A stretch of DNA of 39,507 bases from Pedosphaera sp. GTDB lineage: Bacteria; Verrucomicrobiota; Verrucomicrobiia; Limisphaerales; AAA164-E04. Numbering within the stretch: position 1 is the first letter of the stretch; the number at the start of each line of letters is the position of its first letter. Shown piece after piece: positions 27,204 to 36,144 of the stretch. Both the position numbers and the translations under genes were made by a program. A model generated the notes under the pieces. That model saw nothing but the letters and a program-made list of their open reading frames with translations, was not told the DNA's origin and made no database searches. The DNA is taken from the NCBI GenBank assembly GCA_002686885.1, contig NYYT01000124.1, forward strand, positions 9,996-49,502. Reading direction: 5' to 3'.

Positions 27204-28631
27204 TCAATCTTCGAAATCAAGCACCGTCCGGTTAAGGGAGGTGGACTCACCTGGTGCCTGGCGCACGGCCCCTGGTTGGTGATAAATGAGCGTAAAAGGG
27301 CCAATCTGAATCCGATCCTGATGCCTGAGAAGCATCGGCTTGGTTACCCTTGAACCATTGATCAGGGTGCCGTTGCGACTGTCTGAATCGATGAGCCACA
27401 ATTCCTGGTTGGATTCTTTCTGAATCATGGCATGACGACGTGAAACCCTTGGATTCGGCAAACAAATATCGCTTGCTTGGGTCCGACCAATGGAGCAGTT
27501 CGATCGAATTCTTACCCGTGTCCCTTCCTGCATCTCCACTTCAGCGACTGGGCGAATACGCTCGATCCACTGCTGATCAAACAGATGATGATAAATGCGA
27601 TTTCGCGTCACCAAAAAATCGCCTCTTACTTTAACCAAGCCCGTAAGTAGTAATTCACTGATGATGAGGTTTTCCTCATCGTATCGAATGTTCTCTCCTC
27701 GCCAGATGCTCCAATAATCGTCCAAAAGGGAGATCTGATCCAGGGGGCATCTTCTTACGCGTTCTCTGACATAGAGCAGATTGTCATCCTGCTCCTTGGC
27801 ACGTGGTGAGAGGAAGAGGAGTTCGCAGATGTGATCCACCAGCTGTGCTGGATCTCCCTCCTGGTTCTGTTCCATGACCGCTTGGCAAAGGCGCTGGGTT
27901 AGGTAGGGGTGTCCCTGAGTCCAGTGGTGGATCCTCTCAATGAGCGCGCCGGCTCGCTCTTGATCTTCAGGGTGACGTTCCAGGCCTCGGGCCAGCGGCC
28001 TGGCTTCGTCGAGACTGAAGTCATGAAGCTCGATTCGATGGCCGATGTTGAAAGGGGTGTGATGTGGATCTTGAATCAGCTCTGAGGGAGTGGCAACGCC
28101 CAGAAGACAAAAAGTCACTTTTTCCATCATGGGATCTTCGATCCGGGCATGGTAGCACTGGCGTATGGCTGCAAAAAATTCGTCTGTGCAAAATGAAAGA
28201 CCTCGGACCACATCCAATTCATCAAAAAAGATGATGAGTCGCTTGGAAATCCTGGGCAAGACTACTTCTCGAATGGCCTGAAACCAGCGCTGAACAGGGC
28301 TCAGTCGAAGATGATCCATCCAATAATCCTCCAGTGCATCTTCCATTTGAAGGGACTGGCCGATTTTTGCCAGCAGCCCATCATACCATTGTTCGGCGTT
28401 GAGGTTCTGGCCGATGGCTGTCAGGTCCAGAATCAAGGCATCCATGGCCTGCTCTTTGAGTTTCATGGCGGCACGCACCATGCTGGATGATTTGCCTATC
28501 TGGCGTGCCGTTAGCACGTAGCAAAACTCGCCTTCCGAAAGCCTTGCGTTGAGCTGCTGGTCCGACGCGCGCTCAACATAGGAAGGGCTATTGTGGTGGA
28601 GGGTGCCTCCAGTAGTGAAGAACCAGCTCAT
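27204..28631 (-). CDS. AAA-like (AAA_35-type) NTPase with C-terminal FHA domain
   Basis: N-terminus FTTGGTLHHNSPSYVERASDQQLNARLSEGEFCYVLTARQIGKSSSM (AAA-like P-loop), Walker B RLIIFFDELDVV, then FHA signature VRIRSNCSIGRTQASDICLPNPRVSRRHAMIQ...LWLIDSDSRNGTLINGSRV. Confidence 0.85.
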   Translation of the reverse strand: MSWFFTTGGTLHHNSPSYVERASDQQLNARLSEGEFCYVLTARQIGKSSSMVRAAMKLKEQAMDALILDLTAIGQNLNAEQWYDGLLAKIGQSLQMEDALEDYWMDHLRLSPVQRWFQAIREVVLPRISKRLIIFFDELDVVRGLSFCTDEFFAAIRQCYHARIEDPMMEKVTFCLLGVATPSELIQDPHHTPFNIGHRIELHDFSLDEARPLARGLERHPEDQERAGALIERIHHWTQGHPYLTQRLCQAVMEQNQEGDPAQLVDHICELLFLSPRAKEQDDNLLYVRERVRRCPLDQISLLDDYWSIWRGENIRYDEENLIISELLLTGLVKVRGDFLVTRNRIYHHLFDQQWIERIRPVAEVEMQEGTRVRIRSNCSIGRTQASDICLPNPRVSRRHAMIQKESNQELWLIDSDSRNGTLINGSRVTKPMLLRHQDRIQIGPFTLIYHQPGAVRQAPGESTSLNRTVLDFED

Positions 28632-28756
28632 GATGTGTCCTCCTCGAAACTCGGGAGCCTTGTTTCTTGGTCAAATACCCAGCCAGGACAAGACCTCGAA
28701 AGCATTGGCAGCCACCCCCGGCTTGAGGTCATTGGTCTGTGGCCGAAAGGCTTCTC

Positions 28757-29146
28757 TCAGACTCTGCGCTCAATGAGTTCAATTTCGTAACCCTCTGGAG
28801 CGTCGATGAAGGCGAAACCTCCGCTGCCATCTGTCTTCATCGTGGGTCCGTCCGAGAAAGAGAGTCCCAAACCCTCAAGGTGCTTGCCAAAGGCTTCGAG
28901 GCTGTCGACGATAAAGGCCAAGTGGGTGAGGTCCTCCTGCACTTCCACAGCGCCGCTGTTGGGGAAGTAACACAACTCGATGAGTTCGTCGCTTTCTGGA
29001 GCCTTGAGGAACACCAATTGGGATCCCCTTGGAGATTGATGGCGTCTGACTTCGGTGAGCCCGAGGACTTGAGTGTAGAAATCAACGCTCTTTTCCAGAT
29101 CAGTGACCCGGTATCGTGTGTGGTCCAGTCTTCTGACAATCGACAT
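28757..29146 (-). CDS. VOC/glyoxalase-family protein (lactoylglutathione lyase-like)
   Basis: RRLDHTRYRVTDLEKSVDFYTQVLGLTEVRR...SDELIELCYF...HLAFIVDSLEAFGKHLEGLG...GGFAFIDAPEGYEIELIER. Confidence 0.87.
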   Translation of the reverse strand: MSIVRRLDHTRYRVTDLEKSVDFYTQVLGLTEVRRHQSPRGSQLVFLKAPESDELIELCYFPNSGAVEVQEDLTHLAFIVDSLEAFGKHLEGLGLSFSDGPTMKTDGSGGFAFIDAPEGYEIELIERRV

Positions 29147-29195
29147 AATGCTTAAACTAGGGGGAACCTATTGCCAGGGCAATCGTTGATTGGGT

Positions 29196-29852
29196 TCATG
29201 AGTGGTTTGCTTCCACTGCCCTCCAGGTTTGCTCTCGTCGTCGGATGGCCTCCCTCAGCAGGATTTCTGGAGACCAGCCTTTTGCCTGAGCGGCAATCAC
29301 CTGGTCCAGCAGGGCTTCGGCAAACTGGTCGGCAGACTCCGGAAGGCTGGGGGCCTGGAGATGATCACTCAGAGGAGCTACCTTGCGGGCTTTTTTAGTC
29401 ATTTTTTCCGCATACTGCAGGGCAGGAAGGTGCCTTGGAATGCCATCCAAAGCGGAATGCCTCTCTTCGAGGGTTCCTTTCTTTTCGGATCGTTTGATGG
29501 CCTCCCATTGAGTCCAGACCCCTTCGACATCTTCGATGGTCTTGTCTCCAAAAACATGTGGATGCCTGCGGACCAATTTATCTGCCAATTCGTTGCAAAC
29601 GGTGTCAAAATCAAAGGCTTTGCGTTCATGGGCCAGCTGGCAGTGGAAGATGACCTGAAGCAGAAGATCCCCAAGCTCCTCGCGCATTTCACCATCATTT
29701 TCCATCTCGATGGCGTCGATCAATTCGTAAACCTCTTCGACAGCGTGAAAGCGGAGTGAGTGATGATTCTGTTCCTGATCCCAGGGGCAGCCATCGGGCG
29801 CCCTCAATCGGGCCATAATGTGGCAGACGCGCTGAATGGGTGTTTCCTTCAT
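29196..29852 (-). CDS. mazG: MazG-type nucleoside triphosphate pyrophosphohydrolase
   Basis: Start M21 of the track ORF; MARLRAPDGCPWDQEQNHHSLRFHAVEEVYELIDAIE...MREELGDLLLQVIFHCQLA...NELADKLVRRHPHVFGD. Confidence 0.95.
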   Translation of the reverse strand: MKETPIQRVCHIMARLRAPDGCPWDQEQNHHSLRFHAVEEVYELIDAIEMENDGEMREELGDLLLQVIFHCQLAHERKAFDFDTVCNELADKLVRRHPHVFGDKTIEDVEGVWTQWEAIKRSEKKGTLEERHSALDGIPRHLPALQYAEKMTKKARKVAPLSDHLQAPSLPESADQFAEALLDQVIAAQAKGWSPEILLREAIRRREQTWRAVEANHS

Positions 29853-29857
29853 AAACC

Positions 29858-30937
29858 TTATAAGATCACCAGATCGTTTCGATGGATGATTTCCTGATCG
29901 CATTGCCTCCATTGGGTAAATGTCTCGGCATCAAACCGAGCGATTCCCATGGCAAATTCGGTGCCTTCCTCATCACGGATGCTGACGACTTCACCCTTCG
30001 AAAAAATGCCATCAATGCGGGAGACACCTTTGGGCAGGAGGCTTTTTCCCTGTTCCCTGAGGGCCGTCTTGGCACCCCGATCAACGATCAAGGCGCCCTT
30101 GGGACGATGAAAAAACGCGATCCAGCGCTTGCGGCCCTTGAGCTTGCGTTCCGAAGGCAGAAACAGGGTGCCCACATCCTCTCCCTGGCTCATGGCTGAG
30201 AGAATTCCTCTCTGCTTTCCGGGGCCGATGAACATGGGAATGCCGGAGCGGACGGCAATGCGCGCCGCTTCGACCTTGGTGACCATGCCACCGGTCGCCG
30301 TCACGCTGGTGGTTCCCTTGGCCATTTGAGTCACTTCCCGATTGATGGTGGATACCTCGCCAAGACGTGTGGCTGCGGGTGTGCCGAAATCGCGGATCAA
30401 CCCATCAGCCGTCGTAAGAATGACAAGCAGGTCAGCAGGAAGAAGGCTGGCTACCAGGGCGGAGAGCCGATCATTGTCCCCGAATTTCAATTCCGTGAAA
30501 GACACAGCATCATTTTCATTGACGATGGGAACGATGTCTCTTTCCAAGAGGGCCAACAGAGTGTTTCTGGCATTGAGGTGCCGATCATGGTGCTGTAGAT
30601 CCTCATGAGTGAGAAGGACCTGCCCGACTCCAATGCCATGATTGCCAAACAATGTGGCGTATTGTTGCATGAGGTGGGTCTGACCGACAGCCGCACAAGC
30701 TTGAAGATCGGCCAGATCCTTGGGCCTTCCTCGTAACCCAAGGCTTCCCATACCGGCGCCGACCGCTCCTGAGCTGACCAGAATCACCTCACGACCTTCT
30801 TTTCGGAGTGCCGAAATCTGACCCACCAGCTGTTCTAGCTGAGCGACATCCGGCTGATTCTGCGCATTGGTGAGAATCCCCGTGCCCAGCTTGATCACGA
30901 TGCGACGAGCCTTCTTTAGTAATTCCGATCGGATCAT
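29858..30937 (-). CDS. proB: Glutamate 5-kinase with PUA domain
   Basis: Start M21 of the track ORF (MIRSELLKKARRIVIKLGTGILTN); VILVSSGAVGAGMGSLGL, PIVNENDAVSFTELKFGDNDRLSALVA, TGGMVTKVEAARIAVRSGI, PUA tail VDRGAKTALREQGKSLLPKGVSRIDGIFSKGEVV. Confidence 0.96.
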   Translation of the reverse strand: MIRSELLKKARRIVIKLGTGILTNAQNQPDVAQLEQLVGQISALRKEGREVILVSSGAVGAGMGSLGLRGRPKDLADLQACAAVGQTHLMQQYATLFGNHGIGVGQVLLTHEDLQHHDRHLNARNTLLALLERDIVPIVNENDAVSFTELKFGDNDRLSALVASLLPADLLVILTTADGLIRDFGTPAATRLGEVSTINREVTQMAKGTTSVTATGGMVTKVEAARIAVRSGIPMFIGPGKQRGILSAMSQGEDVGTLFLPSERKLKGRKRWIAFFHRPKGALIVDRGAKTALREQGKSLLPKGVSRIDGIFSKGEVVSIRDEEGTEFAMGIARFDAETFTQWRQCDQEIIHRNDLVIL

Positions 30938-31030
30938 ATCCACCGGCAACAGTTTGTTCTCGAGTGAGTGATGCTTGTCAAGGCCAAGCCCTTGCAAGTC
31001 TCAGCAAGCTCTTGTAGGCGCTACCAGCTC

Positions 31031-32359
31031 TCAGAGTTCCTTGATGTAGAGGCTGGCGAATTCAATGGGGTCACCGTGGTGCTGCAAGCCGATGGGACCT
31101 TCCGGTGGGATGCCTGGAAGCAACGCATCTTCGATGACCCTGTGTCCGTTGAGGGTTACGCTCAGGCGATCTCCCTTGAGAGTGATAATGAAGCGGTTCC
31201 ATTTGCCGATGGGGTTGTCGGCAGCCAAGCGGGGAGTGACGGATTGGCGGACTTCAGGTGAGGTTTTTGGATCATTTCGGTAACCATAGACCTCTCCGGA
31301 GCCAATGCTCCAGTTCCAGATATTGACCTGGCTTTTGGTGTTGCCTCTGAGGAAGATCCCACTGTCTCCGGCAAAGTCGACTTCTTCATTGAGGCGCTCT
31401 CCTTTTTCGTTTTTTGCATAGCTTCCGTCAGGAAGGATGAGGGGAACCTGGCGTTTGGAGGTCTCACCGGACCATCGCCAGTCGCACACCATGACAAAAT
31501 CACGATACGATTCCCGAGTCCACAAATGCTTGATCTCGGCCTGACTTTTCCCATCGTAAACGAGTTTCCAATCTTGGGCCCTCCAATGGTCTTCGCTGCC
31601 CTCGGGAACCACCCAGCCATCCAGATTCACTCCATTGTAGAGGGTTGTGAAGCCCTGATCGAGCGGGGCCACCATCGAAGGGGCTGGAGACGAGCTTGGG
31701 AGTTCCTTGATCCGAATATTCCGGTAATCGACTTTTCCTCCTTCCGATTCCAGCGCGATATAGCCCTTGCGGTAAACACATTCCTTGCCGCCGGAGACTT
31801 CCTTGCCATTGACGGCCAGTTGAATGACTCCATCGATGCAGGTTACGCGATAATGGTTCCACTCCGGAGAAGCCTTGGAGCGCATTTCGCTGGGGAAACT
31901 GCGCGATCCGCGGCTGGGTGCATCGGGGATCATGGTCGACCCATGAATGGGAAAGATATCTCCATGGGTGGTAAACCAGTCGGACTTCCCATAGGCATGA
32001 TCGAGTATTTGGACTTCAATGGCCCTGAGAAAAGGCACCCCTGGTGCTGAAATGGGTTCCGCCCAGACAAAGAGTCCTGCATTGCCGGCGGCAACCAGAT
32101 GACGCCACTCGAATTCCAGAATAAAGTTTTCGTATGGTCGATCGGTTCTCAGGGCGCCGGTTGGAATACCCGTGCAATGGATCATGCCCTCCCTCACGGT
32201 CCATGTGGAGGGTGCACAATTGACGTTGACCCACCCATCAAGAGACTTGCCGTCGAAAAGGGGCCGCCAATCTTGTGTCGCTTTTTGCGTGTCCTGGGCA
32301 TGGAGGAGAGGCATCTGGAGCGCGGCCAGGCAGGTGATGAGCAGAAAAATGATGGGCAT
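31031..32359 (-). CDS. Secreted protein with two DUF1080 (3-keto-disaccharide hydrolase-type) domains
   Basis: Start M16 of the track ORF (MPIIFLLITCLAALQMPLLHAQD); WRPLFDGKSLDGWVNVN...EGGKVDYRNIRIKEL and FTTLYNGVNLDGWVVPEGS...GPIGLQHHGDPIEFASLYIKEL. Confidence 0.9.
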   Translation of the reverse strand: MPIIFLLITCLAALQMPLLHAQDTQKATQDWRPLFDGKSLDGWVNVNCAPSTWTVREGMIHCTGIPTGALRTDRPYENFILEFEWRHLVAAGNAGLFVWAEPISAPGVPFLRAIEVQILDHAYGKSDWFTTHGDIFPIHGSTMIPDAPSRGSRSFPSEMRSKASPEWNHYRVTCIDGVIQLAVNGKEVSGGKECVYRKGYIALESEGGKVDYRNIRIKELPSSSPAPSMVAPLDQGFTTLYNGVNLDGWVVPEGSEDHWRAQDWKLVYDGKSQAEIKHLWTRESYRDFVMVCDWRWSGETSKRQVPLILPDGSYAKNEKGERLNEEVDFAGDSGIFLRGNTKSQVNIWNWSIGSGEVYGYRNDPKTSPEVRQSVTPRLAADNPIGKWNRFIITLKGDRLSVTLNGHRVIEDALLPGIPPEGPIGLQHHGDPIEFASLYIKEL

Positions 32360-32487
32360 GATGGGTGAAAGTGTTCGCCAATTATGACATTTCAGCAAGC
32401 GCATTTGCGGCCATCAGGTCTTGTTTGATTTCTCGAGGTTGCAATTGCCATGGGTGCTGGCACACTCGGGCAATAAGATGTGGGCTA

Positions 32488-33888
32488 ATGAGCCGTCCGT
32501 TTCCATTGATTTGTTCCTGTTTTCATCAGCTGCCCATGCTGTTTTTGGGTTGCTGTCTCCTGCTGGTTTGTCCCACCCGTGTTCAGTGCCAATCTTTCGA
32601 ATGGGACGCATCAAGCGATCTGGTTTCCGCGGATTTCGGACATGCCACTCTGGGGCAGGCCCTGGAAAGTATCGCCGAAGCCATGGGCTGGGATGTGTTT
32701 GTTGAGCCAGGCCTTGAAGCACGCAGGGTCAAGACGCGATTTAGCCGTCTTCCTCGCAGCGAGGCTCTCAGGCGCATCCTGGGAGATCTCAATTACGCCT
32801 TGTTGGGCGGAGAATCTGGGACACCGCGCAGGTTGATGGTGTATGCCATCAGTGCTTCCCGTGCGACTCGCAAGATAGAGATTGCTGACGAAGTCACCGT
32901 GTTTGTCTCTCGCCGTCTGGACAATGAAATCATTGTCCAGATCAAGCCTGGAAGTGAGCTGTCCATCGAGGCTTTAGCCGAGACCTTGGGTGCCACTATT
33001 GTCGGCAAAGTCGAGGGACTGAACGCCTACCGACTTTCATTTGAGGATCATGACTCGGCGGACCGGGCACGGGAACAGCTTGCTGGATCCGAGACCCTTC
33101 AGATCAGCGACAACTATACTTGGGAGCGACCCGGAAACCAACAATCCTTCCCTCTTTCCTCTCTGCCTGGTTTACGCATCCAGCCGGAGAATGGATCGGC
33201 CTCGACCATCGTAGGCTTGATCGACATGCCGGTCCAAAGCGAAGCGGCTGAACTCGCCCCCTTCCTGCTGCCGGGAATCCATGTGGGAGGCGAAGTTCCT
33301 GTTCTGGAGAGTGACCTGCCAACCCATGGAACTTCCATGGCACATACGGTGCTCAAGGGGGTGGAGATGGGGCTTCAAGGTCAAAACACCACCCCGGTGA
33401 AAATTCTGCCGGTCGATGTGTATGGGGGTAGCGAAGCTACCTCCACCTTCGAGGTGGTTTCCGGCATCTATCAAGCGGTCCAGGCGGGGGCTCAGGTCAT
33501 CAACCTCAGCCTTGGGGGAGCGGATCCCGTTCCCATCATGGAAGAGGTGATCGATCAAGCTTCTGCTCAGGGAATTCTCTTCGTGGGAGCGGCGGGTAAC
33601 AGTCCGGGCACCGAACCTGTGTTTCCGGCTGCTTACCCGGGAGTTCTCGCAGTCACTGCTTCCTCTCGTCCGGGGCAGGTTGCGTCCTATGCCAACACGG
33701 GGGATTTTGTGGATGTGATGGTTCCCGGTCGCACGTATCTTGATTTCAATGGCGTGACCTACATGGTGAATGGAACCTCTGCTTCGGCCGCCTATGTCAG
33801 CGGCCTGGCTGCATCGATTGCTGCAGCCACAGGCCGCCCCGTTCAGGAAGTGGCGTTGGAGCTCAAGGCTCAGCTGCCCAAACCATGA
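32488..33888 (+). CDS. Secreted subtilisin-like serine protease (S8) with STN-like N-terminal domain
   Basis: Likely start M42 of the track ORF; STN-like FGHATLGQALESIAEAMGWDVFVEPGLEARRVKTRFSRLPRSEALRRILGDLNYALL; S8 motifs TIVGLIDMPV (Asp), THGTSMAHTVL (His), INLSLGG, GAAGNSPG, NGTSASAAYVSGLAAS (Ser). Confidence 0.85.
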   Translation: MSRPFPLICSCFHQLPMLFLGCCLLLVCPTRVQCQSFEWDASSDLVSADFGHATLGQALESIAEAMGWDVFVEPGLEARRVKTRFSRLPRSEALRRILGDLNYALLGGESGTPRRLMVYAISASRATRKIEIADEVTVFVSRRLDNEIIVQIKPGSELSIEALAETLGATIVGKVEGLNAYRLSFEDHDSADRAREQLAGSETLQISDNYTWERPGNQQSFPLSSLPGLRIQPENGSASTIVGLIDMPVQSEAAELAPFLLPGIHVGGEVPVLESDLPTHGTSMAHTVLKGVEMGLQGQNTTPVKILPVDVYGGSEATSTFEVVSGIYQAVQAGAQVINLSLGGADPVPIMEEVIDQASAQGILFVGAAGNSPGTEPVFPAAYPGVLAVTASSRPGQVASYANTGDFVDVMVPGRTYLDFNGVTYMVNGTSASAAYVSGLAASIAAATGRPVQEVALELKAQLPKP

Positions 33889-33898
33889 TGGGGGGTTT

Positions 33899-35131
33899 CT
33901 ACGCGCCGCAGGCCTTCGTCGCGGCGTTCTGTTCCATGTTCTTGAGGAGCGCCTGGGTGCAGGCTTCCGCGAACTGGGGATGATTGATTTCGAGATCCAG
34001 GCTGACCACCTCGATACCCTTTCGAAGGCCTTGCTGGAGGCTCTTGAAGAGTTGAGCATCGGCTGCCGGGTCATGAAATGGCCCTCCCTTTCCACCGATG
34101 ACACTGAGTCCACCCAAGGGAAGCAGGACCGTGACCGGAGCTGTGTAAGCATTGATTTTATCCGCCAGAATGATGCCCAGTTGCGCACATTCTTCAGGGG
34201 TCGTCCGCATCAATGTCACTTGGGGATTGTGAGCATAAAACTGACGGTCGGCGAAGACTGAAGGAATGGTGTCTGGCGCATGAAAATTCACCATGTCGAG
34301 ACATCCGGGGACGACCACTGAGGGAACGGCGGCTTTTCCAGAGGCTTCATGACGATGGGGTCCTGCACTGAGAACGCCGCCCACCAGCTCGTCTGCCCAC
34401 TCAGTGGCTGTGATGTCCAGTACGCCTTGTGCCAACCCACTTTCGATGAGGGTCTCCATGGTGCGACCTCCAGCACCGGTGGCATGAAAGACAAAAACCT
34501 CGAAGCCGCTCTCTTCCAAATGAGAACGAGCATGCTCGACACAGGATGTTGTGTTGCCAAACATGCTTGCGACGATGGTAGGTTTCTCATCCTGTTTCTG
34601 CGAAAAAGCCTCGACCATGCCGCAGATGGCTCCAGCCCCGCGTTCCATGACCCCTCTGAGGATACTGTTGAGGCCTGACACATCGACGACACTGGGCATC
34701 ATGACGATGTCGGAAGTCTCCAGGTAGGCCGAAACATCGCCGCTTGCCATCGTCGTGATCATCACCTTTGGAAAACCGACGGGCAGGGCGCGCATGGCAG
34801 CTGTGCTCATGGATGTGCCTCCGCCGCCCCCCATGGAGATGACGCCATCAATCTTCCCTTCTTCGAACCATTGTTTCATGACAACGGGAGCCGCGTGTGC
34901 CATCGCCTCGACGCATCGACCGCGATCGCCACATAGGAGCACCTCCTCAAGATGCCCTCCTGCAGCCTGAAGCACTGCTTCGCGACTTAAGTCGGGCTGA
35001 AGGATGGGAGGGCTTCCCGTGCCAAGATCGACTAGAAGGGTTTGATGCCCGCGCTCTCGAATCGCTCTGGCAAGCCATGCCAGTTCTTCCCCTTTGGTAT
35101 CAAGCGTTCCGATGACAGCAATGGTTGCCAT
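33899..35131 (-). CDS. Tm-1-like ATP-binding domain protein (UPF0261)
   Basis: Start M6 of the track ORF (MATIAVIGTLDTKGEELAWLARAIRERGH); GVISMGGGGGTSMSTAAMRALPVGFPKVMITTMASGDVSAYLETSDIVMMPSVVDVSGLN; PGCLDMVNFHAPDTIP. Confidence 0.93.
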   Translation of the reverse strand: MATIAVIGTLDTKGEELAWLARAIRERGHQTLLVDLGTGSPPILQPDLSREAVLQAAGGHLEEVLLCGDRGRCVEAMAHAAPVVMKQWFEEGKIDGVISMGGGGGTSMSTAAMRALPVGFPKVMITTMASGDVSAYLETSDIVMMPSVVDVSGLNSILRGVMERGAGAICGMVEAFSQKQDEKPTIVASMFGNTTSCVEHARSHLEESGFEVFVFHATGAGGRTMETLIESGLAQGVLDITATEWADELVGGVLSAGPHRHEASGKAAVPSVVVPGCLDMVNFHAPDTIPSVFADRQFYAHNPQVTLMRTTPEECAQLGIILADKINAYTAPVTVLLPLGGLSVIGGKGGPFHDPAADAQLFKSLQQGLRKGIEVVSLDLEINHPQFAEACTQALLKNMEQNAATKACGA

Positions 35132-35173
35132 GAGAGAGTCAATCAATCCTTCGAGGCTGTTTCAATGGACCTC

Positions 35174-36061
35174 TCATGAGGGGAGGCCAAAGCGCTGCGC
35201 CGCGGGAGCATGGATGGCCTTGAAGGTTTGCGTGAGGGAGGGAAGAGAAGATTCGATGGCCATACGCTCCAGCGAGCTGGCCCCGACGAAGCCCAGCACA
35301 TCCGTGTGCTGCACGATGCGCTCCACATCTTCAGGAGTGTTGATGGGGCCTCCGTGGGCCAGAGGGATGACCTCCTTGCGCGTTTCCTTGACCGCCCGGA
35401 CAATCGTCTGGCACCGCTCGATGGTATCCTCCCAGCTGACCACGGCCTCTCGCACGCCAATACTCCCCCCGACGGTTGTTCCAACATGCACAATGATGGC
35501 ATCGGCGCCTGCTTCTGCCATGGCGACTGCCTCCGAAGCGGTTGCTACATAAACGATGGAGAACAAATCCATCTTGCGGGCGATGGAGACCATTTCTACC
35601 TCTTTTTGAAAACTCATGCCGGTCTCCTCCAGAACCTGCCGGAATTGACCATCTACAATGCAATGAGTGGGGAAGTTGTTGACTCCGGAAAAGCCCATCT
35701 CCTTGACCTTCAGAAGCCAGTGCCACATGCGCCTTCGGGGGTCCGTCGCGTGCACCCCACAGATGACAGGGGTTTCTTCTACCACGGGCAAGACTTCGAA
35801 CTCCCCGATCTCCATGGCCACTGCATTGGCATCGCCATAGGACATCAGCCCACTGGTAGAACCATGCCCCGCCATGCGGAAGCGCCCTGAATTGTAGATG
35901 ATGATCAAGTCACCCCCCCCTTGTTCGATGAATTTCGCGGAAATGCCTGTCCCCGCTCCGGCAGCGATGATGGCCTTGCCTTCCCTCAGGGTTTGATGGA
36001 GGCGCTCGATGACCTCCTTCCGGGTGTAGGGGTTTCCCTTACCTGTCCATGGGTTCGGCAT
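35174..36061 (-). CDS. Phosphoenolpyruvate hydrolase-family / TIM-barrel protein
   Basis: REGKAIIAAGAGTGISAKFIEQGGGDLIIIYNSGRFRMAGHGSTSGLMSYGDANAVAMEIGEFEVLPVVEETPVICGVHATDPRR; adjacent to the UPF0261 gene. Confidence 0.92.
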   Translation of the reverse strand: MPNPWTGKGNPYTRKEVIERLHQTLREGKAIIAAGAGTGISAKFIEQGGGDLIIIYNSGRFRMAGHGSTSGLMSYGDANAVAMEIGEFEVLPVVEETPVICGVHATDPRRRMWHWLLKVKEMGFSGVNNFPTHCIVDGQFRQVLEETGMSFQKEVEMVSIARKMDLFSIVYVATASEAVAMAEAGADAIIVHVGTTVGGSIGVREAVVSWEDTIERCQTIVRAVKETRKEVIPLAHGGPINTPEDVERIVQHTDVLGFVGASSLERMAIESSLPSLTQTFKAIHAPAAQRFGLPS

Positions 36062-36144
36062 AAGGCAACGATGGTATGGCGCAAAAAGGTTTCATGCAGA
36101 AGGGTTCACGTTAAAACGAGCTGATAATGAATGCAAATCCGGGC

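Noticed and set aside
33172-34188. 338-aa minus-strand ORF
   Set aside because: Antisense to the well-supported subtilase and overlaps the UPF0261 gene; low-complexity Arg/Ser-rich translation with no motifs; shadow ORF.
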